DNA of 64,000 nucleotides from the NCBI RefSeq assembly GCF_019693445.1, contig NZ_JAHRBL010000011.1, positions 1-64,000 on the forward strand, in the 5' to 3' direction. Below are positions 17,582 through 25,692 of this stretch, one piece after another (position 1 is the stretch's first letter; the number at the start of each line of letters is the position of its first letter). Position numbers and translations under genes: made by a program. Source of the stretch: Deinococcus aquaedulcis (GTDB taxonomy: Bacteria; Deinococcota; Deinococci; Deinococcales; Deinococcaceae). The notes beneath the pieces are model-generated. The model saw nothing but the letters and a program-made list of their open reading frames with translations, had not been told where the DNA came from and did no database searches.

Positions 17582-20545
17582 CTAAACCCCGGCCTGCACG
17601 AAGGCGTCGAAGGGCAATTCGGGCTCGGCGGCCAGTTCCTGGGCCAGCGTGCGGCAGTACTGGGCGTAGGTCTGCTGGGCGGCCGTGCGCTCGCCCAGGC
17701 CCAGCAGGGTGCGGGCCAGCCCCTGCCACGCGGCGGTGGCGAGCGGGTCCAGCACGGTGGCCTGCCGGTACAGGGGCAGCGCAGCGCGGGGCTCGCGGGC
17801 CCGCAGCCATTCGCCCAGGGTGAGGGCGGCCGTCAGGGCGTCGCCGCTGTACTCGGTGCGGCGCAGTTCGGCCCATTCGGTGTCCACCTCGGGCAGAAAA
17901 GGGCCTTGCAGCGTGGCAAAGGCGGCCTGCAGCGCTTCAGGGTCGCCGCCGTCCAGGGCGCGGCGCAGGGTGCTCACGTCCACCGCCAGAGCGAATTCGG
18001 GGGCCAGGCCGTAGCGGCCCCCCTCGAAGGGCAGGGGGTTGAAGGTGACCCCGGCGGGGCGACTGAGGGCCGCGCGCAGCTGCCGGGCGGCCACCTTGAA
18101 GTACTCCACATGCCGCCGCTCGGCCGAGCCGTCCCACAGGGCGTCTACCAGCTGGTCACGGGTGCTGGGGCCGTGCAGCGCGAGGTAGACCAGCAGTTCG
18201 CCGGACTTGCTGAGCGGCATGGGCACCGCCTCGCCGTCCACGCGGACCGCCAGCGCCCCGCAGGTGCGCACGCTCAGGGCCGGCCCGGCTGGAGCGGCGG
18301 CGGGCAGCGGCGTGGCCGGCTGCTGGGCCAGTTCGGCGCCCAGGGCGGCGTCCACCCCGGGCAGACCGCGCAGCAGGGCCGGCAGGGTGTGCAGGTCGCC
18401 CGGGAGCAGCGTGCCCTGGCGCTGGCGCACCGCCAGCCCGTACAGCCCGGCGCGGCGCACCGCTTCGTCGGACGCGGCCAGGGCCAGCACGCGCGCCAGC
18501 TGCGCCTCGGCGCGGGGCAGGTCGCCTTCCTCCAGCGCCAGCAGGGCCGCACTCTGCGCCCAGGCCGACTCGGCTTCGGGGCCGCCAGCCCCCAGGCACA
18601 GTTCGCCCCAGGCCAGGGCCTCGGCGGCGCCGCCGGGGTCGCCCGCGCGCAGGCGGACCTCGGCCAGTTTGGGCCACAGCCGGGGCGGCAGGGCCCCCAG
18701 CCCAAAGGCCGCGCAGCCTTCCAGCGCCGCCTGCACCTGCGCGGCCGAGCCCGCCCAGTCACCCTGCTCGAACAGCACCTCGCCCAGCGTTTCGTGCAGG
18801 AAGGGCGCCATCACGCTGCGTTCGCGCGCCGCCACCGGCAGGGCGGCGCGCAGCAGGCCCAGCGCCTCGCCCAGTCGGCCCTGGGTGCGCAGCAGGTCGG
18901 CCAGATCATTGTGCAGCACCAGCGAGCGCCCGGGCATGTCCAGCGCCGCGTAGACGTCCAGCGCCCGGCGCAGGGCGTGCTCGCAGGCCACTGGCTGGCC
19001 CAGGTAGCGGTAGGCGGCCTGTGCCACGGTCAGCGCCGCACCCAGTTCGCCCAGGGCGCGCCCCTGCTCGGCGTGGCGGGCGGCCTCCAGGGCGGTGTCC
19101 AGTCCCGCCTGCAACTGCCCCAGCGCCAGCTGCGCCGAAGCTTTCAGGCGCAGCAGCCGCGTGTGGTCAGGTTCAGCAGGACCCGCGCGCAGGCCTTCCT
19201 CGGCCCAGGCCAGTTGGTGCCCCGGCTGCCCGGCGCGCGCCGCCAGCACGCCCAGCGAGAACAGCAGGGCAGGCTCCGGGCTGTCATTCTCGGCGTACAG
19301 GGCGCGCAGCAGGGCCTCGCCGCGCGCCGCCTCGCCGGTTTCGAACAGGGCCTGCCCCAGCGCGCGGCGCAGCGTTCGGCTGGTCTCCGCCGGCCCCCCG
19401 CCGCCAGCGTGGCCGCCGTCGAGCACCTCGCGCACCAGCCGGAATTCCCAGCGGGCCTCGTAGACCGTCACCAGCTCCTCGGCCAGCTGCGCGGCCTGGG
19501 GGTGGTTCCCGGCGGCCCGCCAGTGGCGCAGCGCCCGCAGGCCATCGCCCGAGGCCTGGGCGTCCTGGGCGGCGCGGGCGTGCAGTTGCTGGGCCCGCCC
19601 GGGCTGCGCGGTCAGTTCGGCGTCCAGGGCGGCGTGCACCAGCGCCAGGGGCCGCCAGCTGCCCGCGCCCAGCGGGGTGAGGGGCACGCCCACGCGCCGC
19701 ACCTCGCGCAGCCAGCCGGGGGGCAGGGCCAGGCCCAGCGCCTGGGCCGCGCCTTCGGACCACACGGGCAGCACCGCCGCTTCGGGCAGGGCCGCACGCA
19801 CTGCGGCGGGCAGGGCGCGCAGCACGTCGCGCAGCAGGTCGGCGGGCGTGAGGTGCGGCGCGGCCCCCGAGGCCACCAGCGCCACGCCCACCGGCCAGCC
19901 TTCCAGGTGGGCGTGCAGCTCGGCGGCGGGCTCCGTGTGACCGTGGGCCTTGTGACCGCGCGCGCTCAGGTAGGCCTGGGTCTCCTCGGGGCTAAAGGCC
20001 AGTTCGGCGGCGCCCAGCAGCTGCGCGCCGCCCTGCGCGGCCCGCCGGGCCAGGCCCAGGGGCGGCTCGGCGCGCGCCGAGAGCAGCAGGCGGTGGCCTT
20101 CGGGCAGGGCGTCCAGCCACGCGTCCAGCCACTGCGCGCTGTCGGCACCCAGCACATCGGCGCCGTCCAGCACCACGTCCACGTTGGCGCTGGCTCCGGC
20201 CAGATCGTGGGCCAGGGCGCGGGCCGCGCCTTCGGGCGAGGCGCCCTGGGTGCGCGCCTGGGTCCAGTGCGGCAGCGCCAGCCCCGGCAGGGCCTGCTGC
20301 AGCGCCGCCGCCAGCGCCTCGCCCAGCGCCAGGGGTTCGGCGTCGGCCTCCCGCAGCGTCAGCCACGCCAGGGGGCGCGCGGCGCGGCGGGCGTGCTGGG
20401 CCAGCAGGGTGGTCTTGCCGTAGCCGCTGGGGGCCACCAGGGCCAGCAGGGCCACATCGGTCTCGGCGTGCAGGTGCACCAGCAGCCCGGCGCGCGGCAA
20501 CTCGTGTTTCATGGGGCGGGGAATGGCGTGCTGCGGGGCAAACAC
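17582..20545 (-). CDS. STAND-type ATPase transcriptional regulator with TPR, winged-helix and BTAD domains
   Basis: 987 aa, GTG start with GGAGG eight bases upstream. The N-terminal P-loop ATPase has Walker A APSGYGKTT (about 39-46) and Walker B VDVVLDGAD (about 122-130), as in MalT and AfsR. A long alpha-helical TPR region follows (about 330-730). A winged-helix domain (about 745-830) begins VRTCGALAVRVDGEAV and contains SKSGELLVYLALHG and STRDQLVDALWDG. A C-terminal bacterial transcriptional activator domain (about 870-980) has the TPR-like LPLYRQATVLDP. It should act as an ATP-gated activator responding to an unknown ligand. It diverges from a lipoprotein gene, the most likely target. Confidence 0.85.
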   Translation of the reverse strand: MFAPQHAIPRPMKHELPRAGLLVHLHAETDVALLALVAPSGYGKTTLLAQHARRAARPLAWLTLREADAEPLALGEALAAALQQALPGLALPHWTQARTQGASPEGAARALAHDLAGASANVDVVLDGADVLGADSAQWLDAWLDALPEGHRLLLSARAEPPLGLARRAAQGGAQLLGAAELAFSPEETQAYLSARGHKAHGHTEPAAELHAHLEGWPVGVALVASGAAPHLTPADLLRDVLRALPAAVRAALPEAAVLPVWSEGAAQALGLALPPGWLREVRRVGVPLTPLGAGSWRPLALVHAALDAELTAQPGRAQQLHARAAQDAQASGDGLRALRHWRAAGNHPQAAQLAEELVTVYEARWEFRLVREVLDGGHAGGGGPAETSRTLRRALGQALFETGEAARGEALLRALYAENDSPEPALLFSLGVLAARAGQPGHQLAWAEEGLRAGPAEPDHTRLLRLKASAQLALGQLQAGLDTALEAARHAEQGRALGELGAALTVAQAAYRYLGQPVACEHALRRALDVYAALDMPGRSLVLHNDLADLLRTQGRLGEALGLLRAALPVAARERSVMAPFLHETLGEVLFEQGDWAGSAAQVQAALEGCAAFGLGALPPRLWPKLAEVRLRAGDPGGAAEALAWGELCLGAGGPEAESAWAQSAALLALEEGDLPRAEAQLARVLALAASDEAVRRAGLYGLAVRQRQGTLLPGDLHTLPALLRGLPGVDAALGAELAQQPATPLPAAAPAGPALSVRTCGALAVRVDGEAVPMPLSKSGELLVYLALHGPSTRDQLVDALWDGSAERRHVEYFKVAARQLRAALSRPAGVTFNPLPFEGGRYGLAPEFALAVDVSTLRRALDGGDPEALQAAFATLQGPFLPEVDTEWAELRRTEYSGDALTAALTLGEWLRAREPRAALPLYRQATVLDPLATAAWQGLARTLLGLGERTAAQQTYAQYCRTLAQELAAEPELPFDAFVQAGV

Positions 20546-20583
20546 GGTCGGGGCCTCCGGGGCAGGTCGGGAAGAAAGAGCAG

Positions 20584-20614
20584 GAAGCGGCTTCAGGTCA
20601 GTATAAGCCGCTTC
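20584..20614 (-). promoter_or_regulatory. -10 element flanked by a perfect inverted repeat
   Basis: GAAGCGGCTT (20584-20593) and AAGCCGCTTC (20605-20614) form a perfect 10-bp inverted repeat. The 11 bases between contain TATACT on the minus strand (20600-20605), a good -10 for the STAND regulator, with a leader of about 50 bases to GTG 20545. Occupancy by a dimeric regulator would block this promoter. A simple hairpin terminator is the alternative reading. Confidence 0.55.
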
Positions 20615-20774
20615 TCATCTGGGCAGGGAACTGGGGGCCTTCACCGGTCTTCCCCGCTACCCCCTGCGGCCCCTTCCCCGGCGCTTCCCCGGCCGGCGGG
20701 CACACTCCTTCTCAAGCGGCGGCCCCCAGGGCCACAGCCGCACCCCCCCGCCGCAAGGCACAAGGAGAAAGAAG

Positions 20775-21578
20775 ATGCAACACCTCATCAAGTCCGCCCT
20801 CGCCGCCGCCACCCTGACCCTCGCCCTGGCCTCCTGCGGCGCCGCCACCGTGCAAACCCCCGACGCCCAGCCCCAGGCCAGCGAGGCCCAGGGCCAGCCA
20901 ACCGGCGCTGCCGAAGCCCCGGCGGCCCCCGCCGCTGGCCAGCTGCAGGCCGCCGCGCTGCCGGGCGAAGGGCCCAACATCCGCGTGCGGGTGGTCATTG
21001 ACCGCGTGGTGGGCTTTGACACCGAGGACATCACCGGCGCTGACGAGTTCTACATGGGCGGCGACCTCGTGGTGAGCAAGCCCGACGGCAGCAAGAAGAA
21101 CGTGCCCTTCCTGGTTGCCCCGCCCTTTGACATCAACGACCCCAGGGGCGGCGAGAGCCACGAGATCAGCTGGACGGTGCTGGACGAGGTGGTGCCCCCC
21201 GAATCCGACATCGTGGGCCAGCTGGTCGCCTACGACGAGGACGCTGGCAAGGACTGGGGCACGGTGGGCCCCAAGTTCATGGACGCCGCCAAGGCCACGG
21301 GCGACGCGCTGATTCAGACGGGGAACGCCAAGGCCGCTGTTGCGGCGGGCGCCCTGAACGCCGGCATGAAGGTGCTGGACGCGGCGATGTCCGCCGACAA
21401 GGACGACGTGCTGGGCCTGTTCGGCTTTGAAGGCACCACCTTCCGCTACGACACCCCGGGCGCCATTTACCGCTCCAAGCGCATCTACAAGACCAGCACC
21501 TGGGGCTGGAGCACCTGGAACTACTACGTCTACTACCACATGGAAGCGGAGCGCACCTACAGCGCGCCCACGCTGTAA
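20775..21578 (+). CDS. Hypothetical lipoprotein
   Basis: 267 aa. Signal peptide with lipobox LASC, so Cys21 would be lipidated and the protein anchored in the envelope. A Pro/Ala/Gln-rich linker (about 25-65) precedes a soluble domain beginning IRVRVVIDRVVGFDTEDITG with Asp-rich turns and ending in a Trp/Tyr-rich tail (STWGWSTWNYYVYYHME). The core has beta strands and a helical Ala-rich segment. AAGGAG precedes the ATG. It diverges from the STAND regulator, which may control it. Function unknown. Confidence 0.8.
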   Translation: MQHLIKSALAAATLTLALASCGAATVQTPDAQPQASEAQGQPTGAAEAPAAPAAGQLQAAALPGEGPNIRVRVVIDRVVGFDTEDITGADEFYMGGDLVVSKPDGSKKNVPFLVAPPFDINDPRGGESHEISWTVLDEVVPPESDIVGQLVAYDEDAGKDWGTVGPKFMDAAKATGDALIQTGNAKAAVAAGALNAGMKVLDAAMSADKDDVLGLFGFEGTTFRYDTPGAIYRSKRIYKTSTWGWSTWNYYVYYHMEAERTYSAPTL

Positions 21579-21594
21579 GGCAGAGAGCGGTGGG

Positions 21595-21625
21595 GCGGGA
21601 GGCTTGAGGCTTCCCGCTCTTTCGT
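21595..21625 (+). terminator. Terminator of the lipoprotein gene
   Basis: Nine-pair stem GCGGGAGGC with GCTTCCCGC (one G-U), 5-base loop, followed by TCTTTCGTT. Confidence 0.75.
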
Positions 21626-21744
21626 TGTGGGGATGGTGCCCGCGCCGCCGGCCCCATGAACCGCTGAGCAGCGGCCCATTCTCTGGGGCGTGACCCGGCT
21701 CCGGTCCGGTCCGGCAGGACTTGGCGGAAGGCCTTCAGCCCCGC

Positions 21745-22299
21745 TTACGCCTCCTCGGGTGCTGCCTCCTGTTCTTCCGGCAGGCGCTCATACAGGGTCA
21801 GGGTGTTGCTGCCGTACTCGCGCACCTCCTGCACGTAGCCTGGGTGCGCCGGCAGGCCCAGGCGGTCCGGGTGCTGGCACACCAGCAGGCCGCCGCTGCC
21901 CACCACGTCGCTCGCCAGCAGCTTCAGGGTCAGGGCCGGAATGTCGGCCTCGTAGGGCGGGTCACTGAACACGATGTCAAAGCGGCCCAGCCGGGGCAGC
22001 AGGCCCAGGGCGTCGCCCCGGAGAATCCGGGCGCGCAGGGCCAGGGCGCGGGCGTTGGCCTCCAGGGCCTTCACTGCGCGGGCGTCCTTTTCCACCAGCG
22101 TCACCGCGTAGCCCCGGCTGGCGGCCTCCAGGCCAATGGCGCCGCTGCCGCCGTGCAGGTCCAGGAAGGTCCCACCCGGCGCGCGCGCGGCGAGCAGGTC
22201 AAACAGGCTCTTGCGCACCCGCGCGCCACTGGGCCGGGCGCTGTCCGGCACCTGCAGCGCGCGGCCCTTGGCGGTGCCGCCCAGAATGCGCAGACTCAT
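21745..22299 (-). CDS. rsmD: 16S rRNA (guanine966-N2)-methyltransferase RsmD
   Basis: 184 aa Rossmann methyltransferase. The RsmD start MSLRILGGTAKGRAL, PSGARVRKSLFDLL, SAM-binding DLHGGSGAIGLEAASRG and the catalytic DPPY in FSDPPYEADI are all visible. It methylates G966 of 16S rRNA during 30S assembly. A GAGG purine stretch lies upstream of ATG 22299. It probably forms an operon with the small gene at 22336, 36 bases upstream. The 3' region faces the lipoprotein gene. Confidence 0.94.
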   Translation of the reverse strand: MSLRILGGTAKGRALQVPDSARPSGARVRKSLFDLLAARAPGGTFLDLHGGSGAIGLEAASRGYAVTLVEKDARAVKALEANARALALRARILRGDALGLLPRLGRFDIVFSDPPYEADIPALTLKLLASDVVGSGGLLVCQHPDRLGLPAHPGYVQEVREYGSNTLTLYERLPEEQEAAPEEA

Positions 22300-22335
22300 G
22301 AAAACGTCCTCACAGCCCCCAGGATACGGGGCCGC

Positions 22336-22596
22336 TCAGCCCAGGTAGGGCTGGGCCGCGTCAAAGCTCGCCAGGGCGTCCGGGGCCAGGGTCCAGTCGT
22401 CGCCGTCGCGCGCTGCCTGCCCGGCCTGCACCATGCGGTTCAGTTCAGCTTCCACACGCTGCTGCACGCGGCGCAGCGGCATGGCAGCTGCACCCTCCAC
22501 GCCGCGCCAGGTCAGGAACGCGCGGTGAAAGGCGGGCAGGTGGTCCAGGCCCACCTGGGTTTCCAGGTGGCGCCAGCGCAGCGGGGCAGCGGTCAT
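22336..22596 (-). CDS. Small hypothetical protein
   Basis: 86 aa, helical, with Trp and His near the N-terminus (LRWRHLETQVGLDHLPAFH) and VQQRVEAELNRMVQAGQ. The second half resembles a small winged-helix or helical wedge, but no family is assigned. AAGGAG lies three to four bases before ATG 22596, and rsmD follows in the same direction, so it is a real translated gene by context. Confidence 0.7.
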   Translation of the reverse strand: MTAAPLRWRHLETQVGLDHLPAFHRAFLTWRGVEGAAAMPLRRVQQRVEAELNRMVQAGQAARDGDDWTLAPDALASFDAAQPYLG

Positions 22597-22674
22597 GTCT
22601 CCTTGCTTCGCACACTGCGGGGGGCCCCGTCATGAGAAGCCCCCAAAGCGGGGCCCGCCGCGCGGCAGGGCGCG

Positions 22675-22680
22675 TACAAT
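22675..22680 (+). promoter_or_regulatory. -10 element (TACAAT) of a leaderless gene pair
   Basis: TACAAT ends six bases before ATG 22687, with no Shine-Dalgarno in between. Confidence 0.65.
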
Positions 22681-22686
22681 GGCCGC

Positions 22687-22935
22687 ATGACCGCCGACCC
22701 ACCGGGCACCCCGGCCCCCATCCCGCCCGAACTGGCGCGGGCGCTGGAAGCGCTGGGCGGGCAGCTGGTGTGGCGCATGGGCAAGGACGAGGCCAGCGAC
22801 GACGTGGTGGTGCGCCTGGGCTTCGCCTCGGCCACGCCGCGCTTTGCCCACCTGCCCCGGCTGCGCAGCGCCGCCGACGCCGAACTGCAGGCCGCCCTGG
22901 CGGAAAACCGTGTGGTGATTGAGTGGGTGGAGTGA
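22687..22935 (+). CDS. Small hypothetical protein
   Basis: 82 aa, leaderless start after TACAAT. Sequence runs PIPPELARALEALGGQLVWRMGKDEASDDVVVRLGF in pieces, suggesting a small alpha/beta protein with an acidic C-terminus. No motif or membrane segment. It is followed after 10 bases by, or overlaps, the next gene, so the two probably form an operon. Family not recognised. Confidence 0.65.
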   Translation: MTADPPGTPAPIPPELARALEALGGQLVWRMGKDEASDDVVVRLGFASATPRFAHLPRLRSAADAELQAALAENRVVIEWVE

Positions 22936-22945
22936 GGCGGGCCGC

Positions 22946-23425
22946 TTGATCGTCGAAGCGGCGCAGGCCTTTACCGTGCCCTGGCCGGGCCCCCACGAGG
23001 CGGCGCTGGCCTTTGTACGTGACCCGGCGCGGGCCCTGGCCCATGTGCGCTTCCTGCGGGGGCTGCAGGCCGGGGAAGGCGAGGTGCGCGGCGAACTGGT
23101 GGTGCCGCTGCCGGGCCTGGGCAACGTGGACCTGCCGTTTTCCAGCGCCCTTCAGCTGACCCCGGCTGGGGCCGACCTGTGCCCGCAGCCTGTGGCGCAC
23201 GAGCGGGCCTGGGTGGAGGTGGCCGGGCAGGCGCAGGTGCAGGGCGCCGAGGTGCAGTTTGCCTTTCAGTTCCGGGCCCACCTGCAGACCCCGGATGCCC
23301 AGGGCTGGGGCGGGGCCGCCTTTGAAAAGATGGTGCGGGCGGCGGCCGGGCGCACTCTGGAACGGGTGGCGCGCGAGTTACCTGCGGCACTGGCCCAGGC
23401 CGCAGTGGCAGCGCAGAACAGCTGA
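22946..23425 (+). CDS. Hypothetical protein, possibly the Deinococcus DUF3809 family
   Basis: 159 aa from TTG 22946; another in-frame TTG at 22919 would overlap the preceding gene. The protein begins IVEAAQAFTVPWPGPHEAAL, contains GEVRGELVVPLPGLGNVDLPF and ends in a helix AFEKMVRAAAGRTLERVARELP. The general layout (a beta-rich ligand-binding fold and a long C-terminal helix, as in START-like or SRPBCC proteins) and length resemble a Deinococcus-restricted family I recall as DUF3809. That link is tentative. Confidence 0.65.
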   Translation: MIVEAAQAFTVPWPGPHEAALAFVRDPARALAHVRFLRGLQAGEGEVRGELVVPLPGLGNVDLPFSSALQLTPAGADLCPQPVAHERAWVEVAGQAQVQGAEVQFAFQFRAHLQTPDAQGWGGAAFEKMVRAAAGRTLERVARELPAALAQAAVAAQNS

Positions 23426-23606
23426 TCCAGCGTCCGGGTGATTCGGATTCTCCAGAAAGGCCCTGGATGGTCCACGCCTGCCCGCCCAGCCACTCGTTCT
23501 TGCATCGGTTCAAAAAAGGCGCGCAGACGTGGCGCGGACTGGGTCTGAGCGTTTGTCCCAGCGAACCCAGGCCAGATCGCCCATGGAACCCTCTGGCTGT
23601 CCCTGA

Positions 23607-23612
23607 TAGAAC
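23607..23612 (+). promoter_or_regulatory. -10 element (TAGAAC) of the GNAT gene
   Basis: TAGAAC ends seven bases before ATG 23620, consistent with leaderless translation and with rejecting the longer frame that starts at 23467. Confidence 0.5.
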
Positions 23613-23619
23613 GCGCCTT

Positions 23620-24210
23620 ATGGTCAATACCGCTGCGCTGGCCCCACCCGCCGTGCTGAACACTGCCCGGCTCCGCCTGGTGCCTATGGGACCAGAACAC
23701 CTGGATGGCATGATGGAAGGCTTGCAGGACAGAGAATTTCAGCGGCTTACCGGTACCCACGAGCACTTCACCCGCCTGCAGGTTGCGCGCTTCCTGGAAC
23801 AGATCACTGCGGCGACGGACCGGGCTGACTGGGCCATCCTGCGCGCGTCGGATGACCTGTATCTGGGCGAGGTCGTGCTGAACCAGCTGGACGCCCATAA
23901 CTGCAGCATGAATTTCCGCATCGCTCTGAACAGTCCGGCCCAGGTGGGTCAAGGCTACGGCACCGAGGCCACCTGCGCCGTGGTGGCGTATGGCTTCGGG
24001 TTAGTGGGGCTGCGCCGCATCAGCCTGGGGGTGTACGCCTTCAACCCCCGCGCCCGGCGGGTGTACGAGAAGTGCGGATTTGTTCATGAGGGCACTGAGC
24101 GGAGCGCGCTGTACTGGCAAGGCGAGTGGGTGGACCAGCACCGCATGGCCATCCTGTCCACCGATCCCCGCCCACAGGCCACCGCGCCAAGCACAGCAGA
24201 GGCCCGCTGA
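23620..24210 (+). CDS. GNAT-family (RimJ-type) N-acetyltransferase
   Basis: 196 aa. The RimJ/RimL start LNTARLRLVPMGPEHLDGM is followed by the acetyl-CoA motif A region GQGYGTEATCAVVAYGFGLVGLRRI in pieces (Q/R-x-x-G-x-G/A as VGQGYGTEA) and NPRARRVYEKCGFVHEGTERS, the motif B NxxSxxxYEKxGF. It transfers an acetyl group from acetyl-CoA to an amine; the substrate is unknown (protein N-terminus, antibiotic or metabolite). Start set by the -10 at 23607. Confidence 0.85.
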   Translation: MVNTAALAPPAVLNTARLRLVPMGPEHLDGMMEGLQDREFQRLTGTHEHFTRLQVARFLEQITAATDRADWAILRASDDLYLGEVVLNQLDAHNCSMNFRIALNSPAQVGQGYGTEATCAVVAYGFGLVGLRRISLGVYAFNPRARRVYEKCGFVHEGTERSALYWQGEWVDQHRMAILSTDPRPQATAPSTAEAR

Positions 24211-24220
24211 TGGGGTGCTC

Positions 24221-24226
24221 TAGGCT
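24221..24226 (+). promoter_or_regulatory. -10 element (TAGGCT) of the histidine phosphatase gene
   Basis: TAGGCT lies 36 bases before ATG 24263, leaving a short conventional leader with weak AGGG purines. Confidence 0.4.
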
Positions 24227-24262
24227 GGCCGCAGCCTGCAACCCCTCCAGGGAACCCAGGCC

Positions 24263-24886
24263 ATGCTGATCACCCTGGTGAGGCACGGCCAGACCGCCCA
24301 CAACGCCGCTGGCCGCTTTCAGGGCTGGGCGGATATCCCCCTGAACGACCTGGGGCGGGCCCAGGCGGCGGCGCTGGCGGGGCGGCTGGCGGCCCACCCC
24401 GTGCGCCCCACCCACCTGCTGAGCAGCGACCTGGGCCGGGCGCTGCAGACGGCCGCGCCGCTCGCCGGGGCCCTGGGCCTGCCCGTGCAAGCACGCACCG
24501 AACTGCGCGAAATTCACATCGGTGCCTGGGAGGGGCTGACCTTCGCAGAGATTGAAGCGCAGGACGCGGGGCGCTTCCGGCAGTGGCCCCAGGTGGCCGC
24601 GCCCCAGGGCGAATCGGTGGCCGACCTGACGCGCCGGGTGGGTGCGGCCCTGGCCGGGCTGGAGCTGCAGCCCACCGACCACGCCGTGGTGGTCACGCAC
24701 GGCGTGGTGATCACCGCGCTGCTGTGCGAGTGGCTGGGCTGGGATTTCGGGGAAGCCTGGGCGGCGCGGCGTGGCCTGCACCACAACACGGCCCTCAGCA
24801 GCCTGCGCTGGGCAGGTGGGGCCGTGCAGTGCGAACCGCTGGCCTGCGCCGCCCATCTGGAGAGCCTAGCGATGGGGGCCGGTTGA
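24263..24886 (+). CDS. Histidine phosphatase family protein (phosphoglycerate mutase-like)
   Basis: 207 aa. The catalytic RHG motif is LVRHGQTAHN (His about 8), the Arg of the pocket is in SSDLGRALQTA, the acid residue is Glu in LREIHIGAWEG, and the second catalytic His is in VVVTHGVVI (about 150). No insert typical of dPGM tetramerisation is present, so a broad phosphatase such as CobC, PhoE or glucosyl-3-phosphoglycerate phosphatase is more likely than a glycolytic mutase. Cytoplasmic. Confidence 0.88.
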   Translation: MLITLVRHGQTAHNAAGRFQGWADIPLNDLGRAQAAALAGRLAAHPVRPTHLLSSDLGRALQTAAPLAGALGLPVQARTELREIHIGAWEGLTFAEIEAQDAGRFRQWPQVAAPQGESVADLTRRVGAALAGLELQPTDHAVVVTHGVVITALLCEWLGWDFGEAWAARRGLHHNTALSSLRWAGGAVQCEPLACAAHLESLAMGAG

Positions 24887-25157
24887 GACAGCCTGCCGTT
24901 CACTATTGATACAGATGCTGTCCAGTTCTGGAACGCCGTCGCGTTTCCTGCTCTGCTGCGCGGCTCTGCGTGTCCTTCGGGTCGAAACATTTCGGCACGC
25001 AGGGGGGGATATTTCGGAAGCCGTCTAAACCAGCCCACCCGGCACTTCAGGGGCAGCCGAACAGGTCTCTCCCGCAGCTTTGCGCGCCTTACTGCGCCAA
25101 GAAGAGCCGTCGTCGGTGTCGTGTGACAGAGTACGCCGGAAGCCGGTGCACGGGACG

Positions 25158-25189
25158 AAAAAACCGCCGCCTCCAGACAGGGGCGGCGG
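25158..25189 (-). terminator. Terminator of rsfS
   Basis: Stem CCGCCGCC (25164-25171) with GGCGGCGG (25182-25189) followed on the minus strand by TTTTTT. It is 19 bases beyond the rsfS stop. The rest of 24887-25157 holds no recognised gene. Confidence 0.85.
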
Positions 25190-25207
25190 CCGGCCTTGTT
25201 TGCCAGC

Positions 25208-25573
25208 TCAGGCGTGAATTTCGGGGAAGTCCAGCACGCGGGCGTCGCTCCACAGCCCTTCTAAGTCGTAGTACTCGCGGGCGTCCTTGGTCATGATGTG
25301 CACGACCACGCTGCCGCCAAAGGCCAGCAGCAGCCAGCGCTCGCTGGGGCCTTCCACGCTGGGGCGGGGCAGGCCGGCGGCCTGGGCCTTTTCGCGGATG
25401 TTCTCCTGCACGGCGTTGAGCTGCAGTCCCGCCGTGGCCGTGCAGATCACAAAGTATTCCAGGGTGCTGCTGACATCGGTCAGGTCCAGCACCACCACGT
25501 CTTCGGCGCGGCGTTCGCGGGCGGCGTCCACAATGGCGCGCAGTTGGTGCTGAATGGTGGGGTCTTGGGTCAT
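25208..25573 (-). CDS. rsfS: Ribosomal silencing factor RsfS
   Basis: 121 aa, normal RsfS length. Family marks: DVVVLDLTDVSSTLEYFVICTA (DxxxSSxxDYFVI type), LNAVQENIREKAQ, GPSERWLLLAFGGSVVVHIM and the Tyr pair AREYYDLEGLW. It binds L14 of the 50S subunit and blocks subunit joining when nutrients are scarce. GGAG lies before the ATG. It follows lcp and yqeK, the conserved yqeK-rsfS neighbourhood, but also has its own TACACT promoter. Confidence 0.95.
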   Translation of the reverse strand: MTQDPTIQHQLRAIVDAARERRAEDVVVLDLTDVSSTLEYFVICTATAGLQLNAVQENIREKAQAAGLPRPSVEGPSERWLLLAFGGSVVVHIMTKDAREYYDLEGLWSDARVLDFPEIHA

Positions 25574-25618
25574 GGGGTCTCCAGGGAAAGAAAGGGGATA
25601 GGGCGTGCTTAACGGGTC

Positions 25619-25624
25619 AGTGTA
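25619..25624 (-). promoter_or_regulatory. -10 element (TACACT) of rsfS
   Basis: TACACT on the minus strand lies 45 bases before rsfS ATG 25573 and gives a leader of about 40 bases that includes the Shine-Dalgarno GGAG. Confidence 0.5.
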
Positions 25625-25692
25625 CAGGCCAGGGGGCGGGCCCCGCCTTGAGGCTTCGCTGAGCCGCTCCCGGTCAGCGGGGGCAGGCGCCC

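Noticed and set aside
17504..21001. 1165-codon open frame on the plus strand opposite the STAND/BTAD regulator
   Set aside because: It is an antisense shadow in GC-rich DNA. It lacks motif patterns, while the minus-strand protein has Walker A/B, winged-helix and BTAD features.
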